The translations under genes were made by a program, and so were the position numbers. This document shows positions 1 to 7,174 of a stretch of DNA of 34,309 nucleotides, piece by piece. This stretch comes from DASSZN01 sp035702805 (lineage in GTDB: Bacteria; Chloroflexota; Chloroflexia; Thermomicrobiales; Thermomicrobiaceae). Within the stretch, counting starts at the first letter, position 1, and each line of letters starts with the position of its first letter. The DNA is taken from the NCBI GenBank assembly GCA_035702805.1, contig DASSZN010000012.1:1-34309 (forward strand), written 5' to 3'. The notes under the pieces were generated by a model. The model saw only the letters and a program-made list of their open reading frames with translations, made no database searches and was not told the origin of the DNA.

Positions 1-1059
1 TATATGGAAGCGGGCGGCATCGCGTTCACCGAGGACGTGCGCGACGAACTGCAGCGGGTCAAGCGCGACACCAGCTACTTCCGGCGCCTGGTGCGCGAGC
101 TGGCCCGCTACTTCGCGGTGGAGTCGACGCTGGAGGCGGTGCTGGATGCGCGCAACGCCGCCGTCGCCGAGAACTACACGGGCTACGTGCGCCAGCTCTA
201 CGGCGACGCCGGGCTGACCACGCTGGTGTTCGACTTCGGCTACCCGCAGCCGCCGGTGGACGAGGCGGCCACGCGCGCGGAACTGCCGGTCGAGATCGTG
301 CCGGTCTTCCGCATCGAGCCGCTCATCGTCCAGTTGCTGGCGTCAGACATCGGCTGGGACGAGTTCCGCCGGCGCTTCGACGAGACGATCGCGGACGCGC
401 TCGAGCATCGCGGCTACCGCGGGCTGAAGTCGATCATCGCCTACCGCACCGGGCTCGACGTCTCGCCCCTCGCCCGCACCCCGGACCAGGGCTACCGGGC
501 GCTCGACGCCATCCGCCGCGGGCTGGGCGGCGGGAGCATGAAGCAGCTCCGCGACCACCTCCTCTGCCGCGCGCTCGAGCTGTGCATGGAGCACGACGTG
601 CCGATGCAGATCCACACCGGCATGGGCGACTTCGAGGTCAACCTGGTCGCGGCCCGCCCCGCCCTGCTGCTCGACCTGCTGCGCTTCCCCACCTACCGCG
701 CCTGCACGGTGCTGCTGGTCCACACCGGCTACCCCTACCACCGCGAGGCCGGCTACCTGGCCAACGTGCTGCCGCGCGTCTACTGCGACCTGAGCGAGGG
801 CATCCCCTTCGCCGGCCACGCCGCCAAGCGCATCGCCAGCGAGGCGCTGGAGATGGCGCCGCTCTCCAAGGTCGTCTACGGCTCGGACGGCTTCAACGTG
901 CCGGAGATCAACTTCGTGAGCGCGCAGCTGGGCAAGCAGGCGGTCGCCCAGGCGCTCGACGAGATCGTGGCCGACGGCGGGCTGTCGGCGGCCGAGGCGC
1001 GGGAGGCGGCCGGCTGGATCCTCTCCAGCACCGCCCGGCGACTCTACCGGCTGGAGTGA
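1..1059 (+). CDS. Amidohydrolase family protein, 5'-truncated by the window edge
   Basis: A metal-dependent amidohydrolase-2 type TIM-barrel enzyme is the best fit. About 352 residues are visible. The frame is open from base 1 and the N-terminal metal-binding HxH strand expected in this family is absent, so the gene almost certainly starts upstream; the ATG at position 4 is probably internal. Recognisable pieces are MQIHTGMGDF near residue 200, VLLVHTGYPYHREAGYLA near 237 (a barrel-strand histidine region) and VVYGSDGFNVPE near 290 (the family's late Asp before a substrate loop). The 'YGSD' segment and the layout resemble the amidohydrolase half of FluG-like proteins. The substrate cannot be told. 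It is followed by a 230-bp gap before the next gene, so I see no operon partner downstream. Confidence 0.8.
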   Translation, partial: YMEAGGIAFTEDVRDELQRVKRDTSYFRRLVRELARYFAVESTLEAVLDARNAAVAENYTGYVRQLYGDAGLTTLVFDFGYPQPPVDEAATRAELPVEIVPVFRIEPLIVQLLASDIGWDEFRRRFDETIADALEHRGYRGLKSIIAYRTGLDVSPLARTPDQGYRALDAIRRGLGGGSMKQLRDHLLCRALELCMEHDVPMQIHTGMGDFEVNLVAARPALLLDLLRFPTYRACTVLLVHTGYPYHREAGYLANVLPRVYCDLSEGIPFAGHAAKRIASEALEMAPLSKVVYGSDGFNVPEINFVSAQLGKQAVAQALDEIVADGGLSAAEAREAAGWILSSTARRLYRLE

Positions 1060-1106
1060 TTCGCTCCGGACGTCCACCGCGCGCCTTCCCCGGCTCCTGT
1101 TTCGGC

Positions 1107-1136
1107 TTTGCCACGAGCCGTGCCCCGTTTGCCACG
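1107..1136 (+). repeat. TTTGCCACG direct repeat, 21-bp period
   Basis: Two identical 9-mers TTTGCCACG at 1107-1115 and 1128-1136 start 21 bp (two helical turns) apart in the gap between the amidohydrolase and the BON-domain gene. Their position about 160 bp before the BON start would suit an activator site, but no clear promoter elements are visible next to them. Confidence 0.35.
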
Positions 1137-1292
1137 CGTCTGGGACACGACCCGGCGATGATGGGAGGGTGAGCAGACGCTCGCGTCCCGGCAGCGGGGC
1201 TCGCGAGCGGCCGCCACGCCGGGTCCGGCTCGTCGCACCCATGCGCGTGCGGCGCGTTCGACCGGGACGTGGCGAGGACGGAGGGAGCGACG

Positions 1293-2024
1293 ATGCGCCA
1301 GAGCGTCAAGCTGGCCGGCACCAGCCTGGCAGCCGCCGGCCTGATGTATTTCCTCGACCCCGACCACGGCCGGCGCCGCCGGGCGCTGGCCCGCGACCAG
1401 GCAATCCACGCCGGGCACCGCGGCATCGCGGCCGCCTGCGCCACCAGGCGAGACCTGCGCAACCGCACGGTAGGCCTGGCCATGCGGCTGCCGCCGCTGT
1501 CCAGCCTCGCCGTCCCCGAGATGGTCCCCGACGCGGTACTGGCCGAGCGCATCCGCGCCCGGCTGGGCCGTCTCGTCGCCCATCCCGGCGCGCTCGAGGT
1601 GGCCGTCTCGCACGGGCACGTCGTGATGAGCGGCCAGGTCCTGCGGGCGGAGGTGCGGCGGCTGCTCGGCAGCGTCGGCCGGATGCCGGGCGTGCTCTCC
1701 GTGGAGTCCCGGCTCGACGTCCACGAGGAGGCGGGCCGCGTGGCCGGGCTCCAGGGCGGACCCGGTCGGGTCGGCTCGCGCGTTCCGCTGCTCCGCGAGC
1801 GCCTGTCGCCCACCGAGCGACTCGGCGTCGGGCTGCTCGGCGCGGGCCTGCTGCTCGCCGCCCGGCGGGTCGGCCCGCTCGGGTTGGGTCTGGCGATCGG
1901 CGGCGTCGCCGCGCTCGCGCGGGCACTGACCAACGTCGGCCCGCGGCAGCTGGCCGGCACCGCCGCCCGTCTGACCAGCGTGGGCGGTCACGCGAACGAG
2001 TCGGGCGAGACCACCGTCGCGTAA
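1293..2024 (+). CDS. BON-domain protein, membrane-associated, envelope stress type
   Basis: A 243-residue protein. The start ATG at 1293 has GGAGGG 8 bases upstream; an in-frame GTG at 1269 lacks such a site. The N terminus has a short hydrophobic stretch followed by YFLDPDHGRRRRALARD, a 'FLDP-x-x-GRRRR' motif that I know from other bacterial BON/YtxH-like membrane-anchored proteins. Residues of about 80-140 (VLAERIRARLGRLVAHPGAL, then VVMSGQV, then GVLSVESRL) form a single BON domain, a phospholipid/peptidoglycan-associated fold with alternating strands and helices. A C-terminal hydrophobic stretch around residues 170-210 (ERLGVGLLGAGLLLAARR onward) could give one or two membrane segments. 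A role in envelope integrity is inferred from the family. It precedes two small genes on the same strand. Confidence 0.75.
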   Translation: MRQSVKLAGTSLAAAGLMYFLDPDHGRRRRALARDQAIHAGHRGIAAACATRRDLRNRTVGLAMRLPPLSSLAVPEMVPDAVLAERIRARLGRLVAHPGALEVAVSHGHVVMSGQVLRAEVRRLLGSVGRMPGVLSVESRLDVHEEAGRVAGLQGGPGRVGSRVPLLRERLSPTERLGVGLLGAGLLLAARRVGPLGLGLAIGGVAALARALTNVGPRQLAGTAARLTSVGGHANESGETTVA

Positions 2025-2090
2025 CCGGAGGTCCCGGGGACCAGGGATCGGTACGACCGTCGAATGTCGTCGAACCAGGAGGACGCCACC

Positions 2091-2360
2091 ATGCAGACGC
2101 TGGAAGCGCGCGAGGAGCGGACCGAGAACCTGATCAAGGTGCGCCAGGTCACCCACTACCAGGCGTCGTGGACCGAGGGCGAGCGAGGCCGCCCGGGCAT
2201 GTTCACCATCCAGCTCATCCTCGACAACGGGGTCGCGGAGTACGTGCTGCGGCCCGCGGCCGACGACCTGCAGGCGCTGCTCCAGCTCTTCGAGCTGAGC
2301 GCGAACACGACCTTCGACGTCGAGCGCAAGGTGCTGATGTTCGGCGACCTGGGCGCCTGA
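2091..2360 (+). CDS. Small hypothetical protein (89 aa)
   Basis: The ATG at 2091 is preceded by a perfect AGGAGG at 2077-2082 with 8-base spacing, which decides it over the earlier ATG at 2064. The product is an 89-residue soluble, acidic protein with no membrane segment or cysteine. It has an Asp/Glu-rich N-terminal helix, a strand-rich middle (VRQVTHYQASWTEGERGRPG, then FTIQLILDNGVAEYVLRP) and a C-terminal DDLQALLQLFEL helix. I do not recognise a family. It lies 66 bp after the BON gene and may be co-transcribed with it. Codon usage matches its neighbours, so it looks like a resident gene. Confidence 0.7.
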   Translation: MQTLEAREERTENLIKVRQVTHYQASWTEGERGRPGMFTIQLILDNGVAEYVLRPAADDLQALLQLFELSANTTFDVERKVLMFGDLGA

Positions 2361-2440
2361 CCGCGCCGCGAACCGAGGATCGAAGACGCCGGGCGGCGGG
2401 CCGCGCGACGCGCGGGGGAGCCGCCCGGTGAACCCCTGAT

Positions 2441-2464
2441 CCGCCGGGCGTCGTTGCCCGGCGG
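2441..2464 (+). terminator. Perfect 9-bp hairpin, possible terminator
   Basis: CCGCCGGGC (2441-2449) pairs with GCCCGGCGG (2456-2464) across a 6-base loop, between two small genes. There is no T-run behind it, so intrinsic termination is uncertain; it could equally be an mRNA processing or stability structure ahead of the next ribosome site. Confidence 0.4.
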
Positions 2465-2490
2465 ACTACCCACGGACGAGGAGACTCGCC

Positions 2491-2733
2491 ATGGCAGAGC
2501 CCGAGCGAGACCCGATCGACACGGCCGCCGAGCTCCTCGAGAGCGACCCGGAGGCGGCCCGCGACCTGCTCGAGGTCGGCAAGAAAGACCGGGGGCAGGG
2601 CGACCTCCAGCGGCCGCCGCGGGACGACCCGCGGCACGGCGACCTGAGCGTCGCCCCCGGCCAGGACGACGTGCCGGCCGGCGGGACCAGTGGGCGCCAT
2701 ATTCGCGGCGGCCGGCCACGGCGCGGCGGCTAG
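2491..2733 (+). CDS. Small hypothetical protein (80 aa), charged and probably disordered
   Basis: The ATG at 2491 follows GAGGAGA with about 6-base spacing. The 80-residue product begins with an acidic helix (PIDTAAELLESDPEAARDLL). The remainder is low-complexity, rich in Asp, Gly, Pro, Arg and Gln, and ends in a basic RGGRPRRGG tail. No known domain, cysteines or membrane segment are seen. The clear ribosome site and acidic helix support a real gene, but the tail composition is close to what GC-rich noncoding DNA would encode, so the 3' half is less certain. It follows the hairpin at 2441-2464. Confidence 0.5.
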   Translation: MAEPERDPIDTAAELLESDPEAARDLLEVGKKDRGQGDLQRPPRDDPRHGDLSVAPGQDDVPAGGTSGRHIRGGRPRRGG

Positions 2734-2854
2734 CCCGACCCGTCGCGGGTGCTCATCACCCTGCCGCTCGACGCTCCCACCGGCGCGCCGGGCCGGGGTA
2801 GGCGATGTGGACGCGGCGGACACGCCCGGCGCGCCTGGTCGGTAGGAGGAAGCG

Positions 2855-3457
2855 GTGTCGCGACTCGACTCGCTGGAGCGCTGGGCGCGGCGTATCGGGG
2901 TCCTGGAGGCGCTGCTAGTCCTGGCCACGGTCGCGGCCGGGATCTGGCGCGCCGCCCGGCGTCCCAGGGGCCGGACGGAAGGCCGCGGTTCGATGCCGCT
3001 CTACGCGGCCGCCGGGGCGGTCGAGGTGGGCGCCATGTTCCTCGCCTACCGGCCCATCCCGGTCCGCCTCTCGCGTTTGCTGCGCGCCGTTGCGCTGGCG
3101 TCCGGGAGCCTGCTCTTCACCGGCGGGGTGGCGCTCGCGCTCTGGGGTCGCCTCGCGCTCGGCGAGGACTACAACATCTCCGCGCTGGCCGAGGTCGAGC
3201 TATTCGCCGGTCAGCGGCTGGTGACCACCGGCCCGTTCGCGCTGGTGCGCCACCCGATGTACCTGGGAGTCATCCTGGGCGCGGCGGGCGGCGTGCTGCT
3301 CTACCGAACCTGGACGCTGGCGCTCCTGCTGGCCTCGACGCCGACCCTGGTCGTCCGGGCGCGCCGCGAGGAGCGGGCGCTCGCGGCCGAGTTCGGGGAG
3401 GAGTGGCGTGCCTATGCCCGGCGCGTGCCGGCCGGCCTCCCACTCGTGGGCGACTGA
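2855..3457 (+). CDS. Isoprenylcysteine carboxyl methyltransferase (ICMT/PEMT) family membrane protein
   Basis: A 200-residue protein with about five hydrophobic segments. The GTG start at 2855 is preceded by TAGGAGG with normal spacing. The C-terminal half carries the family signature: LVTTGPFALVRHPMYLG near residues 126-142 (the RHPxY SAM-binding loop), a following membrane hairpin, then RARREERALAAEFGEEW and YARRVP, which is the conserved E-E/W-x-x-Y-x-R-x-x-P end typical of PF04140/PF04191-like methyltransferases. Bacterial members methylate lipids or small hydrophobic substrates at the inner membrane; the actual substrate is unknown because bacteria lack prenylated CaaX proteins. It converges on the methyltransferase gene on the minus strand. 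Confidence 0.8.
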   Translation: MSRLDSLERWARRIGVLEALLVLATVAAGIWRAARRPRGRTEGRGSMPLYAAAGAVEVGAMFLAYRPIPVRLSRLLRAVALASGSLLFTGGVALALWGRLALGEDYNISALAEVELFAGQRLVTTGPFALVRHPMYLGVILGAAGGVLLYRTWTLALLLASTPTLVVRARREERALAAEFGEEWRAYARRVPAGLPLVGD

Positions 3458-3485
3458 CACCGGCCGATCGGGACGTCGTCCGGCG

Positions 3486-3534
3486 GTGCCTCGATTCTGA
3501 GCGAGCGGTCCAGGGGGACCGGCCCCTCAGGCAC
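3486..3534. terminator. Nested inverted repeat between convergent genes
   Basis: Three nested arm pairs are seen: GTGCC/GGCAC (3486-3490 with 3530-3534), CTGAG/CTCAG (3497-3501 with 3526-3530, sharing base 3530) and GGTCC/GGACC (3507-3511 with 3516-3520). The structure spans the 3' ends of the converging genes and overlaps the last codons of the minus-strand methyltransferase. It is a plausible bidirectional terminator, although no T-tract is present. Confidence 0.4.
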
Positions 3535-4267
3535 GGCGCGCGATGGTGATGATCTCCGGGCCGGCGTCCGTGAGCGGCCGGCGATCCCAGTCCCCGAACT
3601 GCTCCACGATCTCGAGGCCGGCTCCCGCCAGGAAGGCGGCCAGCCGCTCGCGGTCGACGAACCGCAGCCGGCCGTGGCTGACCCGGGGAGCGTCCCAGGC
3701 CGGGCTGGTGAAGGTCGTGGTGAAGCGCACCACATCCCCCATGACCGGTGCCACGAGCCGGTGCTCGCGCCGCACGACGGCGCCTCCGGCGTCGACTACG
3801 TCGCCGGAGTAGGCAGTCTCCCAGCGCTCCCAGGCGCGGTCGAGCGGGTTGCGCGTCTCGAAGGCGAAGCGGCCGCCGCTGGCCAGGGCGGCGCGGACCG
3901 CGGCGAGCGCGTCGCGGATCTCGTCATCGGTGACCATCTCCTGGAAGGCGTGGCCGGTCATGACGGCCAGGTCGAACGCGCCCTCCCAGCGGACCGACGC
4001 GAGGTCTCCCAGCACCCACTCGACGTCGGGTTGGCGGCGGGCCTGGTTGAGCATACCGGGCGCCGGGTCGAGCCCGACCAGCCGCCCGGCGTGGCCGGCT
4101 CGCCGCGCCAGGCGCAGCAGCGCGCCGGTGCCGCAGCCGACGTCGAGCACCGACGACGCCGCCATGACCAGGTCGAGGTAGAAGGCATAGTCGCTCCGCC
4201 CCTCCGGTGGGTAGCACCGGTCGTAGAGCGCGGCGAGCTCGTCGTCGGTGAACTGGCGTTCGGCCAT
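3527..4267 (-). CDS. Class I SAM-dependent methyltransferase
   Basis: A 246-residue soluble Rossmann-fold methyltransferase. Motif I is VLDVGCGTGALLRLA (around residues 40-54). The acidic end of strand 2 is VGLDPAPGML, motif II is WVLGDLASV and motif IV is FDLAVMTGHAFQEM. The C-terminal part (RLRFVDRERLAAFLAGAGLE, then FGDWDRRPL) resembles the substrate-binding half of Methyltransf_25-type small-molecule methyltransferases. The family is diverse, so the substrate cannot be assigned. It is transcribed divergently from the FAD oxidoreductase; the two starts are about 140 bp apart with the 4322-4339 repeat between them. Confidence 0.85.
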   Translation of the reverse strand: MAERQFTDDELAALYDRCYPPEGRSDYAFYLDLVMAASSVLDVGCGTGALLRLARRAGHAGRLVGLDPAPGMLNQARRQPDVEWVLGDLASVRWEGAFDLAVMTGHAFQEMVTDDEIRDALAAVRAALASGGRFAFETRNPLDRAWERWETAYSGDVVDAGGAVVRREHRLVAPVMGDVVRFTTTFTSPAWDAPRVSHGRLRFVDRERLAAFLAGAGLEIVEQFGDWDRRPLTDAGPEIITIARRA

Positions 4268-4321
4268 GGCGCGAGGCTACGCCGGCCGGCGCCGCCGCGT
4301 CAAGGCACCCGGCGCCACGTG

Positions 4322-4339
4322 CTGTCACGGATCTGTAAC
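4322..4339 (+). promoter_or_regulatory. Pho-box-like direct repeat upstream of the FAD oxidoreductase
   Basis: CTGTCAC (4322-4328) and CTGTAAC (4333-4339) are heptamers starting 11 bp apart, in the arrangement used by PhoB-type OmpR-family regulators (consensus CTGTCAT-N4-CTGTCAY in E. coli). The second repeat ends 70 bp before the oxidoreductase ATG. Similar pairs occur at 13597-13614 and 15884-15901. The regulator is inferred, not shown. Confidence 0.5.
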
Positions 4340-4358
4340 GTGTGGGGGCGGATCGCCG

Positions 4359-4367
4359 TGCTATCGT
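4359..4367 (+). promoter_or_regulatory. Extended -10 element (TGCTATCGT)
   Basis: TG-C-TATCGT gives an extended -10 promoter 42 bp before the ATG at 4410 and about 20 bp downstream of the 11-bp direct repeats. No -35 hexamer is visible, which fits an activator-dependent promoter. Confidence 0.45.
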
Positions 4368-4409
4368 CGCGGGTACGACCCGGCTGGCCTGAGGAGCGAG
4401 GGGGCACCT

Positions 4410-5594
4410 ATGGAGACGGCGGAGGTCATCATCATCGGCGCGGGCGTCGTCGGCGCCAGCACGGCCTTCAGCCTGGCGCGGCGCGGCGTGACCGACGTCC
4501 TCGTGCTCGAGCGGCGCCAAGTCGCGAGCGGCGCCACCGGCAAGTCGAGCGGGCTGGTCCGGATGCACTACACGAACCCCCTCGAGACTCGCCTGGCCTT
4601 CCAGGCGTACCAGTGGTTCAAGCACTGGGACGAGATCGTCGGGGGAGACTGCGGCTTCGTCCAGACGGGCCTGCTCCGGCTCGTCACGCCCGACCTGGGC
4701 GAGAAGCTGAAGGCCAACGTCCGCATGCAGCAGGACATCGGCGTCAACACGCGGGTCGTCTCGCGGGACGAGATCGCCGAGATCCAGCCCGGGCTGTGGC
4801 TCGACGACGTCGAACTCGCCGCCTACGAGCCCGAGGCGGGCTACGCCGATCCCCCCTCGGTCGCCTACTCCCTGATGACCGCCGCGCGCGAGCGGGGCGT
4901 CCGGCTGCGCACGGGCACCGCGGTCACCGGGATCACGACCGCGGGCGGGCGGGTGACCGGCGTCGAGACGAGCCAGGGGCCGTTCTCGGCGCCGACGGTC
5001 CTGATCGCGGCCAACGCCTGGTCGCGGCCGCTGCTGCGGTCAATCGGCCAGGACCTGCCGCTCGACGTCGAGCGGCACGAGGTCGCGGTGGCCGAGCGGC
5101 CGCCGGCACTGGCCAGCGGGCACGTGACGGTGCTCGACGGCCCGCTCGACACCTACTTCCGCGTCGAGGGGGCCAACCTGACGCTGATCGGCACGGGCAC
5201 CGGCGAGCCGGCCGATCCGGACAGCTACAACGAGGCGACGACGGCCGCGCACATCGAGCAGGTGGGGGAGCACCTGTCGCAGCGCTTCCCGGCCATGCGC
5301 GACGCGGGCGTGCGGCGCAGTCTGGTCGGCATCTACGACATGACGCCGGACGACCTGCCGGTGCTGGACCGCGTGCCGGGGACGGAGGGGCTCTACTGCG
5401 CCGTGGGCTTCTGCGGCCACGGCTTCAAGATCTCGCCGGCCGTCGGGGCACTGATGGCGGAGCTGATGACGACGGGCGGCACGCTGGCGATCGACCGGCA
5501 CCCGGTCCGCTTCAGCCGCTTCGCCGAGGGGGACTACTCGCTCAGCCCGACCGACTACCTGGACCGGATGACGCCGCAGGCGGCGCGGGGCTGA
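4410..5594 (+). CDS. FAD-dependent oxidoreductase, DAO / sarcosine-oxidase-like family
   Basis: A 394-residue flavoenzyme expected to oxidise an amine or amino acid such as an N-methylated or cyclic substrate, passing electrons to oxygen or a carrier. The ATG at 4410 follows GAGGAGCGAGGGGG and begins directly with METAEVIIIGAGVVGAST, the FAD dinucleotide-binding GxGxxG near residues 10-15. VLVLERRQVASGATGKSSG holds the ribose-binding Glu and the family's glycine-rich loop. FCGHGFKISPAVGALMAEL near residue 335 is the C-terminal FAD-contact motif of the DAO family. The early HYTNP segment lacks the usual covalent-flavin pattern, and whether FAD is covalently bound is unclear. It is monocistronic here, with the Pho-box-like repeats and an extended -10 directly upstream. 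Confidence 0.87.
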   Translation: METAEVIIIGAGVVGASTAFSLARRGVTDVLVLERRQVASGATGKSSGLVRMHYTNPLETRLAFQAYQWFKHWDEIVGGDCGFVQTGLLRLVTPDLGEKLKANVRMQQDIGVNTRVVSRDEIAEIQPGLWLDDVELAAYEPEAGYADPPSVAYSLMTAARERGVRLRTGTAVTGITTAGGRVTGVETSQGPFSAPTVLIAANAWSRPLLRSIGQDLPLDVERHEVAVAERPPALASGHVTVLDGPLDTYFRVEGANLTLIGTGTGEPADPDSYNEATTAAHIEQVGEHLSQRFPAMRDAGVRRSLVGIYDMTPDDLPVLDRVPGTEGLYCAVGFCGHGFKISPAVGALMAELMTTGGTLAIDRHPVRFSRFAEGDYSLSPTDYLDRMTPQAARG

Positions 5595-5708
5595 CGCGCG
5601 GGCAGTTTCGCGATCCGTCCCACCCGGGGTACCGCCGGCTCAATGGGCGTCAGCGGGCCCCGGCCGAGCGCGGAGCCTCGGTCCGGTGCGCCGCCGACCG
5701 TCGAAGGG

Positions 5709-5966
5709 CTACCCCGCCGGGGCCGGGCGCTGCTCGGCCAGGTAGGCGAGGATCCGGTCGAGCGTCGTCAGCCGGGGGTAGTCCGCCTCCGGGATCTCCA
5801 CTCCCAGCTCCCGGTGGATCCCGATCAGGAAGTTGAGGAAGTCCATCGAGTCGATGTCGAGCTGCTCGCGCAGCGGGACGTCGGGGTCGAGCGCGGCCGG
5901 GTCGGCCTCGGGGGCAACGCGGCGCAGCGCGCGCAGGACGGCGGGACGCAGATCCTCGGCACTCAT
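5709..5966 (-). CDS. Acyl carrier protein
   Basis: An 85-residue acidic four-helix carrier protein. The phosphopantetheine site is Ser40 in LDIDSMDFLNFLIG, matching the D-S-x-(D/E)-x-(L/V) pattern; the third helix is VEIPEADYPRLTT with the usual Tyr. Its start codon overlaps the E2 stop by 4 bases (ATGA), so it is translationally coupled and the last gene of the operon. No ketosynthase or other fatty acid synthase gene is nearby, which argues for a dedicated carrier instead of the housekeeping AcpP. The partner that primes it could be the PPTase encoded at the other end of the same operon. Confidence 0.88.
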   Translation of the reverse strand: MSAEDLRPAVLRALRRVAPEADPAALDPDVPLREQLDIDSMDFLNFLIGIHRELGVEIPEADYPRLTTLDRILAYLAEQRPAPAG

Positions 5967-7174
5967 AGCTTCTCCGGCTCCTGCAGCAGGTGGTCGATGG
6001 CCGCCAGGAAGCGCGCGCCGCGGTGGCCGACGCTCGCCCGGTGGTCGGCCGACAGCGTGGCGCCGACGATCGGGCGCACGCCGAGCAGGCCGTCGACGGC
6101 CCAGGGGCGCTGGCGGACGGCGCCGAAGCCGACGAGGGCGACCTGCGGCGGGTAGATCACGCCGTAGACGGTGCCAACCCCCTGGTCGCCCAGGTTGGTG
6201 ACGGTGATGGTCGAGTCGGTGACCTCCGAGCCGCGCAGCCGGCCGGACCGGGCGCGCTCGACCAGGTCGCGCAGCGCGGCCATCAGCGCGTCGAGGGACA
6301 GCCCGTCGGCGTCGTGGATGGCCGGGGCGACGAGCCCGCCGTGCGGCAGCGAGATGGCGACGCCGAGGTGCACCGGCGTGCTCGGCCGGAACGCGCCGTC
6401 GACCCAGAAGCCGTTCACCTCGGGCACCTCACGCACGGCCAGAGCGGTCGCCTTCAAGAGCAGCACGGCCGGCAGCAGCCGCTCGCCGATGGAGCGCCGC
6501 CGGTTCGCCTCCTCCAGCCAGCCGAGCGCCCGCCCGAGGTCGATCTCGGTCCCGAGGTAGTAGTGCGGGATCTCGCGCTTGGAGCGGGCCATCGCGGTCG
6601 CGATCGCCGCGCGCATGGCGGCGGCGCGATCCCCGGCGTCCGGCGCGGCGGCCGCAGCGGGTGCCGCGCCGGCAGCGGCCGCGGCGCGCACGTCGTCGAG
6701 CGTGACCGCTCCGTCCAGGCGCGTTCCCGTCACGGTCGCCAGGTCGACGCCCAGCTCGGCGGCCAGGCGGCGCGCGGCCGGCGAGGCGCGCACACGGGGC
6801 GGCACAACGGGCGGCGCCACGGGCGACGCGGGCGGCACGGCCGGCGTTGCCGCCGCCGTCGACGGGGCGGAGGGCGCGGGGACCGGGCTTGCGGCCGGCA
6901 CCCCCGGTTGGGTCAGCGGCGCGGTGGCTGCCGTCGGCGTGGCCCCGTCGACGAGCGCGAGCACGGTACCGACCGGGACCTCGCTCCCCTCCGGCACCAG
7001 GAGCTGCTGGATGACCCCGCTCGCGAAGATCTCGACGTCGATGGCACCCTTCTGGGTCTCCACGACGGCGACGATGTCGCCGCGCGCCACCCGGTCGCCC
7101 GGCTTGACCAGCCACTGGGCGACCTTGCCGGTCTCCATGTCGGCGCCGAGCGCGGGCATGCGGAACTCAGCCAT
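5963..7174 (-). CDS. 2-oxoacid dehydrogenase E2 (dihydrolipoamide acyltransferase) with altered active site
   Basis: A 403-residue E2 component. The N-terminal lipoyl domain (residues 1-77) carries Lys42 in VVETQKGAIDVE. An Ala/Pro-rich linker follows (about 80-130), then a peripheral subunit-binding domain (VRASPAARRLAAELGVDLA, about 131-165), then the catalytic domain. The domain order and length are normal for E2. However, the final motif, usually DHRxxDG, reads DHRASVG: His378 is kept but position 382 is Val instead of the catalytic Asp. Acyl transfer may be impaired or use another residue. Its first 8 bases overlap the E1beta 3' end and its stop overlaps the ACP start. No E3 (lipoamide dehydrogenase) gene is in the window, so E3 would have to be shared. 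Confidence 0.9.
   Translation of the reverse strand: MAEFRMPALGADMETGKVAQWLVKPGDRVARGDIVAVVETQKGAIDVEIFASGVIQQLLVPEGSEVPVGTVLALVDGATPTAATAPLTQPGVPAASPVPAPSAPSTAAATPAVPPASPVAPPVVPPRVRASPAARRLAAELGVDLATVTGTRLDGAVTLDDVRAAAAAGAAPAAAAAPDAGDRAAAMRAAIATAMARSKREIPHYYLGTEIDLGRALGWLEEANRRRSIGERLLPAVLLLKATALAVREVPEVNGFWVDGAFRPSTPVHLGVAISLPHGGLVAPAIHDADGLSLDALMAALRDLVERARSGRLRGSEVTDSTITVTNLGDQGVGTVYGVIYPPQVALVGFGAVRQRPWAVDGLLGVRPIVGATLSADHRASVGHRGARFLAAIDHLLQEPEKL

Noticed and set aside
3674..5836. A 720-codon open frame on the plus strand running across the methyltransferase and FAD oxidoreductase genes
   Set aside because: It is Arg/Gly/Ala/Pro low-complexity and overlaps two genes with full family motifs in other frames; GC-rich DNA gives long stop-free shadows.
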